A stretch of 6,415 bases of DNA from NCBI GenBank assembly GCA_947473535.1, contig CANJFK010000066.1:1-6415 (forward strand), given 5' to 3'. Source of the stretch: Legionellaceae bacterium (GTDB lineage Bacteria > Pseudomonadota > Gammaproteobacteria > Legionellales > Legionellaceae). The translations under genes and the position numbers were made by a program. Each line of letters opens with the position of its first letter. Positions within the stretch are counted from its first letter, which is position 1. Positions 1-6,090 of this stretch are shown in pieces. Under the pieces are notes generated by a model. The model was not told the DNA's origin and did no database searches. It saw only the letters and a program-made list of their open reading frames with translations.

Positions 1-1
1 A

Positions 2-457
2 ACCCGGCATATTCAAATGATCGGTATCCCACTCATTTTCTTAGCATTTATGATTTTATTGAGTTGTGTGCATCTGGTTATTCCAGGCGTTTTAGATATT
101 AATTTTGCCTGTATAGCGGCCATTGGGTTGCTCGTTTATTATTTTCGATTGAACTGGCATCTGGCGTTAATCGTAACACCCCTCTTTATTTTCCTTTGGT
201 GGATAGCCGGCATGTTTAGCTATCCAAACCCAACTTTTTTTACTTTGCTAACTTTTTTGATTGTGTTAGCCCTTGGGTACTTGCTAAGGTTTGCCGGTTA
301 TTATATGGAAGGTAAACGACCGAACATCGTAGACAATATAGATCAAACTGTTTTTGGACCCTTAATGATAGCTGCCGAACTCGTTTTTATGACCGGTTCA
401 ATGCGCGATCTTAAGGAAACTATGTACGGTAAAGGCACGACAAGCATTAAGGATTAA
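2..457 (+). CDS. DUF962/Mpo1-like membrane protein, 5'-truncated by window edge
   Basis: This is the C-terminal part of a small polytopic membrane protein. The frame is open to the left edge: the codons before the ATG at 17 read T-R-H-I-Q. The family normally begins with a His-containing segment leading into a motif like H-x-x-G-x-P, so the real start is probably outside the window and the ATG at 17 internal. From that ATG, 146 residues are visible with about four hydrophobic segments (roughly 1-20, 29-43, 46-66, 75-94), then EGKRPNIVDN and GPLMIAAEL at 98-121. These match the family's RPAL-DN and AP-F--E-F signatures. The yeast founding member Mpo1 is an Fe(II)-dependent dioxygenase of 2-hydroxy fatty acids at the ER. 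The bacterial role is less certain. The His that Mpo1 has shortly before the RP motif is absent here (GYYMEGKRP). Family assignment is fairly firm, catalytic activity is not. The downstream channel gene starts 53 bases later on the same strand. Confidence 0.72.
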   Translation, partial: TRHIQMIGIPLIFLAFMILLSCVHLVIPGVLDINFACIAAIGLLVYYFRLNWHLALIVTPLFIFLWWIAGMFSYPNPTFFTLLTFLIVLALGYLLRFAGYYMEGKRPNIVDNIDQTVFGPLMIAAELVFMTGSMRDLKETMYGKGTTSIKD

Positions 458-499
458 TGGCCTTGCGTGATCTTCTTAGGACAAGCCCACGAGTCATCT

Positions 500-503
500 A
501 GGA
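500..503 (+). promoter_or_regulatory. Shine-Dalgarno for the K+ channel gene
   Basis: AGGA lies seven bases before the ATG at 511, a good position for ribosome binding, and supports that start. I see no convincing -35/-10 pair in the 53-base gap after the DUF962 gene, so the two genes are probably co-transcribed. Confidence 0.6.
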
Positions 504-510
504 ATCGTCT

Positions 511-1164
511 ATGCTGTCTTTTTTCAAAAAGCTACATTTTTTACTGCTATTTTTATTGACCCTATTATATTGTGTTTTTATTGCCATTAGCGCTAAATAT
601 GGACACGAACAAATAACCCATGTTGTTTTTGCAACACTATTTACCGCGAGTATACTTTTTATCGCAAATGACGAGCGACACATTCTACTTTGGGTTTCGA
701 TATTATGGATAGTCAAGCTGATGCAGGTGGCAGCAAGTCTCTGGATAATAAATAGTGAATTAAACGAACTCAAAGCATTTCTTGCCATGAGTGGTTTTTT
801 ATTGATGACCATTGCCTGTTTAAAATTAACGGTTAAAGAACAGACCATTAGTATCACAACATTATTTGGATCATTATCAGCCTATCTCTTTATAGGACTA
901 TCCTTTGCTTATTTCTTTATAATGGTTGATCTTATCTATCCCTCTACGTTTTATGGACTAAGACCTTATGAAGAAACGAGAGCAATCTATTATTCATTTG
1001 TCACATTAACTAGCGTTGGTTTCGGCGATATTGTATCCAAGGATCCAATTATTCAAACGGTTACCTGGATAGAGGCATTTTGCGGCCAAGCTTATATGGT
1101 GATGTTTATCTCACTGCTGGTAGGGCGGTATATCACTGATCGCATGAACAGTACCCTGAAATAA
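511..1164 (+). CDS. Small six-TM potassium channel family protein (Ion_trans_2 pore)
   Basis: This is a 217-aa predicted K+-selective channel of the inner membrane. Hydrophobic segments lie near residues 8-28, 35-52, 57-80, 88-107, 113-140 and 185-206. Between the last two is a pore helix (about 158-166) and the canonical selectivity filter TSVGFGD at 167-173. This is the two-helix-plus-P-loop pore of the Ion_trans_2 family, preceded by four extra helices. The fourth helix lacks the regularly spaced arginines of a voltage sensor. The C-terminal tail is only about ten residues, so there is no RCK or cyclic-nucleotide domain and the gating signal cannot be read from the sequence. Such channels presumably assemble as tetramers. 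The start at ATG 511 is supported by AGGA seven bases upstream. The gene follows the DUF962 gene closely and converges on the mechanosensitive channel gene. K+ selectivity follows from the filter; the physiological role is unknown. Confidence 0.9.
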   Translation: MLSFFKKLHFLLLFLLTLLYCVFIAISAKYGHEQITHVVFATLFTASILFIANDERHILLWVSILWIVKLMQVAASLWIINSELNELKAFLAMSGFLLMTIACLKLTVKEQTISITTLFGSLSAYLFIGLSFAYFFIMVDLIYPSTFYGLRPYEETRAIYYSFVTLTSVGFGDIVSKDPIIQTVTWIEAFCGQAYMVMFISLLVGRYITDRMNSTLK

Positions 1165-1197
1165 AAAAACCACCGACTCGAATGGCACTTACATTGT

Positions 1198-1281
1198 CGT
1201 AGCCTGGGTGCAGGCATAGCCGTAACCCAGAATTCAATGCGTCGAACCTCCCGGATTACACTGCGTTCCATCCAGGCTACG
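1198..1281. repeat. Head-to-head pair of REP-like palindromic units
   Basis: Two related units face each other. The left begins CGTAGCCTGGGTG (1198-1210). The right, read on the minus strand from 1281, begins CGTAGCCTGGATG, with one difference in 13. Each unit is itself a hairpin. In the left unit CTGGGT (1204-1209) pairs with ACCCAG (1225-1230) around an inner GGC-ATA-GCC. In the right unit CCCGGAT (1250-1256) pairs with ATCCAGG (1270-1276) with one wobble. The right unit resembles the widespread GTAGCC-GGAT...ATCCGGG intergenic repeats of gammaproteobacteria. The element sits between convergent 3' ends, a usual place for such repeats, and may help mRNA 3'-end stability or termination. No transposase accompanies it. 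Confidence 0.7.
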
Positions 1282-1302
1282 GGGTGTTATTATTCTCGTT
1301 TC

Positions 1303-1317
1303 AGCCACGCCGTGGCT
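1303..1317. repeat. Short GC-rich palindrome at the convergent junction
   Basis: AGCCACG (1303-1309) and CGTGGCT (1311-1317) are perfect inverted arms separated by one base, ending nine bases past the stop of the minus-strand channel gene. It could form the hairpin of a terminator for that gene, but on the minus strand it is followed by GAAACGAG rather than a T run. On the plus strand the nearest T run is about 14 bases downstream. A factor-independent terminator is therefore not well supported. Confidence 0.4.
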
Positions 1318-1326
1318 TGATGAGTG

Positions 1327-3801
1327 CTAGATTTTAATTTTAATATCAGCGTTTGAAAATTGACTGATAATGCTTGAATTTAGCTCATCTATAACAGAGC
1401 TCGTCATATTCACATTATTAATAACACACCAATGGCTCAACACGCTCACTTGAGATCCCATGGGTAGCACAGGTATTTCGAGTAATACAATGCCGGGTTG
1501 GACCGCATGATCCATCATGACATGGGGATTCTCCGTGGCTATGTTTAATAATAATTGCCTCCCTTCTTCAATGTCCTTTGAATCACTTAAGACAACTTTG
1601 ATATTAATACGACCTAATTTATTGTTATGGAAGGTAAAATTGGTTACTGATTTGGTAATAACACTTGAATTAGGAATGATCACATCCGATTGCATTAATG
1701 TATTCACCCGCGTTGATAGCACGCCAATTTTCGTAACGTAACCCTCGACGGTGTCAATGATAACATGGTCACCAATCCTGATGGGTTTATTGGCTATGAT
1801 AAAAAGTCCACTCACGAAGTCGCTTGCAAAATGCTGTAATCCAAACCCAAGGCCTACCGATAAGGCTCCCACAATGATAGCAATGCCAGAAAAATCAACG
1901 CCCGCAATAATTAATCCAATAATCAGACCGGTTGAAAATGAAATATAGTGGATGAGCAAAGAAACAGTAACCTTTGTGTGTGTTTCTTCTGAAATTAAGA
2001 AGTGCTTTAAAACATAAGCACTTAATACCCTGCCGAGTAAGACGATCACGCAAAAAACATTCAGGGCTCTTATGATTGATGCTATAGAAATAGGAACCCC
2101 AAAAAAAACGAAGCCATGTTGCGAGTGAAAAAGCAGGTCCTCTACGAGCAGAGGCGACTCTTGCCATTTAAACATAAGCGCTATTATTGCAAAAGCAATC
2201 ACCGGAAGATTAGCGGTGATTCTAAAAATTTTCAATTCAATAATTTTTTTGTGCAGAGGCACTCCAAGTAAATGATGGATTTTGATCGATGCGCGTTGCG
2301 ACGGATCGCTGATTAAAAAATACAGATAACCAATGTATTGGGTGACTTCCCATGGGATGATAAGGATGACCACGACAGTCGAAATTAGCTTGGGGATCAG
2401 CATAATGGAAAAATAATGATAGCCAACAAATGCTGCGACGATTGCAATAATATAAATGATCCCCAAACCAATTTTGAATAAAAGAAGCCAGCGTGAAAGT
2501 GGCCGTGTTTTGAAAAAGCTTGTCTGGAAAGCAAGCCAAATGAACCAAAAAAAAGACAGTTCAAACAAGATAACAAACAGGGTGTTTCGAAAATCAAAAA
2601 AAGCCGTGGGGAGACGATCATCGGTCATGATGGTTGTTATCAGATAACCACACAAAATGAACGTGCCCATTAAGGCTAGACGTTGATTTAATTTGACTAG
2701 TATCGTTTGAGTAAGCCATGTTTTCCCGCTGGCAATCAGAGCCATGTAAAGCCATGCAAAGAGTAATACGTAAGTAAAACTATTCAACGATAATAACAAG
2801 AAAGGAAGAAGCTCATTGGTTGATTGGTGAGTGAGGCGTAATATAAAAACGGCGGAAGCTATCCCCATGAACAGTAAAAAATAACGCTTCCCTGCCTCAG
2901 GGTTGGGCCAGACTCGTCCTTCTGCGGCTGCTGCTAAAAACCAACGAATCACGGACAGGCTAACTAAATAAATCAAGAGCGCATTTATCCATAAGTTTAC
3001 CCAAGGCTCAGAGGGTGCGTTTGGCTGTATTGCATGCAGGTACGCTGCAGCACATGCTATCGACAGCATCAGTGGTATCTCACGTTGAATCCCTACAAAC
3101 ACGCGTTCTTTATTGATGTCCTGGACTAATGATGCGGCTCGATGGCGAGAACAGAACCTGCACAACAAATAAGCAAAGAAGAAACCAAATACCATTGACG
3201 CACCCAAACCGAACAAATGAGCGGCGTCTAATCGTTGTAGACCACTGTATTGATAAATGCGTTGTGTATCGAACGTCATGCTGCTTAAGGGTAGCGCTTT
3301 TAATTGTTCTAGGATGGAGGCTTGTTTCACTGATATTAACGTTTGATTTGTTTTTCTCATCTGGTTATTGATGCTAATGAATATTTGCTTGAGTCGATAT
3401 TTGTAATAGGTGCAATAAGCTAACTTTTTTAAGCTCCCCATTTTTTGCGTTTGTAAATACTCGTAAGGCCCTGATCCACTGCCAAAAACAGCTTTTATTG
3501 ATCCGTTTTCGACCGCTTCATTCAGTTGTTGGCGTTTGTCTTGTTCTGTTTTGATGCATTGATCGAGTTGTACTTGTAATTGATTAATTGTTGCATACGT
3601 TTCGAGCAACATTTGGGTAGGCAGCGTATTTAACGTCGTTATTTTTTGCAATTCAACGACACGCGCCTCCATGTCTTGAATGTTAAATTCAGCAGATGGT
3701 GTTTGCGCCGCAAGAGCGGCGAGAGAGAAAAAAACGGTGAACATAAGCGCTGTGCAAACGCAGCCTTTAATTAATTTAGCGTTTATTAAAGACATACCCA
3801 C
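1327..3801 (-). CDS. Large MscS-family mechanosensitive channel (MscK/KefA-like)
   Basis: This is an 824-aa inner-membrane channel that should open under membrane tension during hypo-osmotic shock. Residues 1-32 look like a signal peptide (basic start, hydrophobic core, ALAA end). Residues 40-190 form a Gln/Lys-rich, largely helical periplasmic domain. About ten membrane helices follow between 196 and 592, then the MscS core: TM helices near 610-632 and a Gly/Ala-rich pore helix at about 637-665 (VGALSVGLGFGLQHF). Next come NKPIRIGD (671-678) and VIIPNS (707-712), which are hallmarks of the MscS beta domain, and the C-terminal alpha/beta domain to 824. The architecture is that of MscK/YbdG-class long channels. 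It is shorter than E. coli MscK (about 1,120 aa), chiefly because of a smaller periplasmic region. The start is GTG at 3801 with AGAAGA five bases upstream; ATG at 3795 (MSLINAKL) is an alternative. A promoter candidate lies at 3834-3862. Confidence 0.93.
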   Translation of the reverse strand: MGMSLINAKLIKGCVCTALMFTVFFSLAALAAQTPSAEFNIQDMEARVVELQKITTLNTLPTQMLLETYATINQLQVQLDQCIKTEQDKRQQLNEAVENGSIKAVFGSGSGPYEYLQTQKMGSLKKLAYCTYYKYRLKQIFISINNQMRKTNQTLISVKQASILEQLKALPLSSMTFDTQRIYQYSGLQRLDAAHLFGLGASMVFGFFFAYLLCRFCSRHRAASLVQDINKERVFVGIQREIPLMLSIACAAAYLHAIQPNAPSEPWVNLWINALLIYLVSLSVIRWFLAAAAEGRVWPNPEAGKRYFLLFMGIASAVFILRLTHQSTNELLPFLLLSLNSFTYVLLFAWLYMALIASGKTWLTQTILVKLNQRLALMGTFILCGYLITTIMTDDRLPTAFFDFRNTLFVILFELSFFWFIWLAFQTSFFKTRPLSRWLLLFKIGLGIIYIIAIVAAFVGYHYFSIMLIPKLISTVVVILIIPWEVTQYIGYLYFLISDPSQRASIKIHHLLGVPLHKKIIELKIFRITANLPVIAFAIIALMFKWQESPLLVEDLLFHSQHGFVFFGVPISIASIIRALNVFCVIVLLGRVLSAYVLKHFLISEETHTKVTVSLLIHYISFSTGLIIGLIIAGVDFSGIAIIVGALSVGLGFGLQHFASDFVSGLFIIANKPIRIGDHVIIDTVEGYVTKIGVLSTRVNTLMQSDVIIPNSSVITKSVTNFTFHNNKLGRINIKVVLSDSKDIEEGRQLLLNIATENPHVMMDHAVQPGIVLLEIPVLPMGSQVSVLSHWCVINNVNMTSSVIDELNSSIISQFSNADIKIKI

Positions 3802-3833
3802 AATGTTCTTCTAGTTTATCTAACCGTATATTA

Positions 3834-3862
3834 TGTATAGGATAGAATATTGCTATTTGCAA
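3834..3862 (-). promoter_or_regulatory. Candidate sigma70 promoter of the mechanosensitive channel gene
   Basis: On the minus strand TTGCAA (3862-3857) and TATACA (3839-3834) are separated by exactly 17 bases, each matching four of six consensus positions. Transcription would begin near 3827, leaving a leader of about 26 bases before GTG 3801. It suggests the channel has its own promoter rather than depending on the upstream Ank/U-box gene. Confidence 0.45.
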
Positions 3863-3865
3863 TAT
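3847..3865. promoter_or_regulatory. Inverted repeat overlapping the -35 element (possible operator)
   Basis: ATATTGC (3847-3853) and GCAATAT (3859-3865) are perfect 7-bp inverted arms around a 5-base centre. The right arm covers most of the candidate -35 box of the channel gene. That geometry suits binding of a dimeric regulator, but no regulator can be named, and AT-rich palindromes arise by chance fairly often. Confidence 0.35.
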
Positions 3866-3980
3866 CAATGGCCATGTGAGTAGACCCACCATGTTTTATG
3901 GACGACCTTTCGTGCCTGGGTTCTCTCATATCATTATATGTTGAAAAGGTTTTTTGATTGGAGTCTCTGCTTCGCAATAA

Positions 3981-4523
3981 TCACAGTCGAAAACTTGCTC
4001 CCGCAGAGGTCTCTCCTTCAATCAAGGTCCTTTGCGCCTGGAACGCATTTTCTTGCTCGGTTACAAAGGCTTCGATGAGCGTTTTAAGAAAAACGGTTGA
4101 CTTAAATTGTAGCTCCTGCCTGTGAATGAAGAATCCCATGGTCATGGGGCATTTTATGCGGGAATTGTGACCAAAACATTGGCTTAATTCTGCGCGATCA
4201 TAGGTGATTCCAGAAGAAACAGTGATGGGATCATTTATGATTTCATAAGAAATACAGCTTTTCATGTGATCAGGAATCACGCCATCAAAATTAATCCTCA
4301 TTAAGCGTGCTCGAAAGGATTGAAAGTCTTGTAAGCGTGCAATGAGATCGTGCCGATTATATGTCTTCGCAATCATCAGCGCTGTTTGGCCATCCGATGT
4401 TGTGCTATTGATACAGGTCATTATACCGTTCTCGCTGCGTTGTAGAATAGCATGAACGGCATCAAGATCACCGTTCATACTCGCAAGATGTAAAGGCTGC
4501 CAACCGGAATTATCTCGAGCCAT
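3981..4523 (-). CDS. C-terminal fragment: ankyrin repeats plus U-box domain
   Basis: This is the downstream piece of the interrupted gene, 180 aa from the first ATG after the stop. The frame is open further back to 4598, and those 25 codons encode most of an ankyrin repeat (TPLH...GNIETTGLLL), which argues that ATG 4523 is not a natural start. A weak AGG lies ten bases upstream of it. Residues 7-30 (WQPLHLASMNGDLDAVHAIL) and 46-66 are ankyrin repeats. Residues 83-154 match a U-box: IPD, then ISYEIINDPI, SGITYDR, CPMT and a final helix LKTLIEAFV. U-boxes bind E2 enzymes and act as E3 ubiquitin ligases, which in a bacterium implies action inside a eukaryotic host. The tail ends in IEGETSAGASFRL: small and polar residues, glutamates, and a hydrophobic residue at -3, as in many Dot/Icm substrates. 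The secretion call is inference. Confidence 0.75.
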   Translation of the reverse strand: MARDNSGWQPLHLASMNGDLDAVHAILQRSENGIMTCINSTTSDGQTALMIAKTYNRHDLIARLQDFQSFRARLMRINFDGVIPDHMKSCISYEIINDPITVSSGITYDRAELSQCFGHNSRIKCPMTMGFFIHRQELQFKSTVFLKTLIEAFVTEQENAFQAQRTLIEGETSAGASFRL

Positions 4524-4598
4524 AATGTTGGAACCTGAGAATAATAGTAGGCCAGTGGTCTCGATATTGCCCTCTCTAATCGAAGTATGCAGCGGTGT

Positions 4599-4601
4599 TT
4601 A
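4599..4601 (-). other. Premature in-frame TAA splitting the Ank/U-box gene
   Basis: This stop lies 78 bases (26 codons) before ATG 4523 in the same frame, so no frameshift is needed to rejoin the two pieces. It occupies the variable residue between LPDHHH and TPLH in an ankyrin repeat. The following base is A and I see no known readthrough signal next to it. Confidence 0.85.
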
Positions 4602-5897
4602 GTGATGATGATCTGGTAACTCTATGTCAAAGCCTGCTGCGATGAGTTGAGCTACAAATGGAGTATCTTTAGCGGCGATGGCCCGGTGTAACAATTGGAC
4701 TGGATCAGTTGTTTTATAGTTTTGAAGATAAGTTTGTAACAAATTTTCCTTGTGAAGAAGAAGTATGCTCGCGACGCAGTCGATGGGGTGCAAATGCTGA
4801 TCTAGGATTCGACATAGATCATGTGCATTATTGAGGGTTAATAATCCTTCATCAGTCAGCGTGAGGAGGAAATCAACCATCTCTTCTGGATGTTTGCAGA
4901 GAGCCGCGTTATCAGCAATCAATTGTATGAGATTTTCCGGTAATAATCTATCGCTCTTTTTTCTAAGTTCGTGTTGTAAAAGCAATGAAACAATCGGTAT
5001 TTGACGTCTTGCTATAGCCTCTTGCAACGCAGTGTTTCCTTGTTCATTAACTATGCCGGTGTCTACATTATGTTGTAAGAGGACAACTATTATGGGAAAG
5101 AGGTCTCGAGTGCAGGCTTGATGTAACGCAGTGTTTCCTTGATGATCTATGGCGTTTGCGAGGGCATGGTCTACAAGCAATGCCTGAACGGCCTTAATAT
5201 TATTTTTACAAACGGCTTTGTGCAATGGTAATGGCATCAAAAATGATGGATTAGGTGATGAAAAAAATGGATGGCGTGTTTTTATATTTAATGGATTAAT
5301 GTCTTTTATTCTGCTGCATGCCGCATTGAAGGCTCTGGCAAAAGTTAGTTCGTCGATTGCATCAATGTACGCGCCAGAGATACCCTCATCAAGTGGTTGA
5401 TCTTGTTCATCAGGAGCCACAACTTGTTCATCATGCGGGCTAGAGATGATATCATCAGCGGCTTCATCTTGTTCAGCATAATAGGCATGGTAGCCTTCAT
5501 TCGACATATACATTGAATCAGCTGCTCTGTCAGGGCTATTAACCCAATAAGCCCCTTTACTATAGGCGTATTGATATAAATACTTCGCATCTTTTTCTGC
5601 ATTAGATAGTAGTCCCTCAGCAAGAGCCATGTATTGTGTAAAACAATGATCAAATTGAATTTCAAGATCAGTGGTGTCCTGATAGCCTGTGTATTCGTCG
5701 TTTGAAACTACATATTGGCCATCATCGTCGACCACTCCTGAGTCACTATCTTCATAGTAATCATTTACATCTGGTTGTGTATCATCATTAGATTTTATTG
5801 AGTCTAATTGCCATTCCAATCTAGCAGCAGCCAAGGCATGCCGCATTAATTCATGGATTCGTCTTTTCTTTACGGATAGTCTCATAATAATTTTCAA
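4599..5897 (-). CDS. N-terminal fragment: acidic region plus ankyrin repeats
   Basis: This is the upstream piece of the interrupted gene, 432 aa. The opening is basic and helical (RLSVKKRRIHELMRHALAAA), followed by Asp/Glu/Tyr-rich stretches around 37-75 and 134-172 with no recognisable domain. Ankyrin repeats are visible at 222-250 (PLPLHKAVCKNNIKAVQALL), 255-285 (NTALHQACTRD) and 288-310 (NTALQEAIARRQIPIVSLLL). A helical, non-repeat segment covers 311-398, and a fourth repeat starts at 400 (QLLHRAIAAKDTPFVAQLI). It ends at LPDHHH, inside the next repeat. Ankyrin repeats mediate protein binding; the partner is unknown. The listed start is TTG at 5897; ATG at 5885 is equally plausible, and neither has a good Shine-Dalgarno. 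If translated alone the product would lack the U-box and the C-terminal tail and so could neither ubiquitinate nor, probably, be secreted. Confidence 0.8.
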   Translation of the reverse strand: MKIIMRLSVKKRRIHELMRHALAAARLEWQLDSIKSNDDTQPDVNDYYEDSDSGVVDDDGQYVVSNDEYTGYQDTTDLEIQFDHCFTQYMALAEGLLSNAEKDAKYLYQYAYSKGAYWVNSPDRAADSMYMSNEGYHAYYAEQDEAADDIISSPHDEQVVAPDEQDQPLDEGISGAYIDAIDELTFARAFNAACSRIKDINPLNIKTRHPFFSSPNPSFLMPLPLHKAVCKNNIKAVQALLVDHALANAIDHQGNTALHQACTRDLFPIIVVLLQHNVDTGIVNEQGNTALQEAIARRQIPIVSLLLQHELRKKSDRLLPENLIQLIADNAALCKHPEEMVDFLLTLTDEGLLTLNNAHDLCRILDQHLHPIDCVASILLLHKENLLQTYLQNYKTTDPVQLLHRAIAAKDTPFVAQLIAAGFDIELPDHHH

Positions 5898-5916
5898 CAG
5901 AGCGATTTGTGAAAAT

Positions 5917-5945
5917 ATAATACATTAAATGCTTTATTTGGTCAA
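5917..5945 (-). promoter_or_regulatory. Strong sigma70-type promoter of the Ank/U-box gene
   Basis: On the minus strand TTGACC (5945-5940) and TATTAT (5922-5917) are separated by exactly 17 bases, each matching five of six consensus positions. Transcription would start near 5910, giving a leader of only about 13 bases to TTG 5897 or 25 to ATG 5885. The well-kept promoter suggests the gene was expressed until recently, or still is. Confidence 0.65.
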
Positions 5946-6032
5946 CCAATAGGGTTCATTACATTAAAACCTTGCCTGCACTATACATGCTCAAACACTA
6001 ACTGAACGCGCTTGCCAAAACAGCATGAATTG

Positions 6033-6066
6033 GGATCCTGTCGAAAGTAACTTGTCCGCAGGATCC
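6033..6066. repeat. Spaced inverted repeat with 8-bp arms
   Basis: GGATCCTG (6033-6040) and CAGGATCC (6059-6066) are perfect inverted arms around an 18-base centre that itself contains the small palindrome AAGTAACTT. It lies 25-58 bases past the stop of the 87-aa minus-strand gene. As a terminator it lacks a following T run on the minus strand, so it may instead be a protein-binding or mRNA-stabilising structure. The rest of the 5898-6090 gap holds only the Ank/U-box promoter. Confidence 0.45.
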
Positions 6067-6090
6067 TATTTGGTTCGTCTCTGGGATCTA

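Larger units (their letters stand above)
3981..5897 (-). pseudogene. Ankyrin-repeat/U-box effector-like gene interrupted by an in-frame TAA
   Basis: Read through the stop at 4601-4599, one frame of 638 codons runs from 5897 to 3981. In this joined numbering there is a basic N-terminus, an acidic region (about 37-175), ankyrin repeats near 222-250, 255-285, 288-310 and 400-432, the stop at codon 433, further repeats at 434-460 and 466-525, a U-box at 541-612 and a short tail. The residues flanking the stop, LPDHHH and TPLH, fit an ankyrin boundary (D-x-x-G-x-TPLH) with exactly one residue missing. A sense codon such as CAA, AAA or GAA has therefore probably changed to TAA. I infer a full-length ancestor acting as a secreted ubiquitin ligase, with ankyrin repeats recruiting a host protein. 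Whether this copy is dead, split or read through cannot be told from sequence. A sequencing error is also possible. Confidence 0.8.

Noticed and set aside
498..857. 119-aa minus-strand open frame opposite the K+ channel gene
   Set aside because: It is fully antisense to a well-supported channel gene with a canonical filter, and its protein has no recognisable features.
1895..2621. Several 74-103 aa minus-strand frames inside the mechanosensitive channel gene
   Set aside because: They overlap the MscS-family gene in other frames; their hydrophobic composition is a by-product of the membrane-helix codons.
3927..3940. Perfect TATAAT on the minus strand and a CATAT/ATATG mini-hairpin after the Ank/U-box gene
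   Set aside because: There is no -35 at a suitable distance and the hairpin is only 5 bp of A/T pairs, too weak for a promoter or terminator call.
4599..4601. Frameshift as the cause of the Ank/U-box gene split
   Set aside because: The upstream and downstream frames are in phase (78 bases apart), so a nonsense change alone explains the break.
5218..5400. 60-aa plus-strand frame opposite the ankyrin region
   Set aside because: It is antisense to the Ank coding frame and short, with no supporting signals.
5345..5665. 106-aa minus-strand frame within the acidic region of the Ank gene
   Set aside because: It is an out-of-frame reading of the Ank gene, Met/Leu-rich, with no ribosome binding site or domain.
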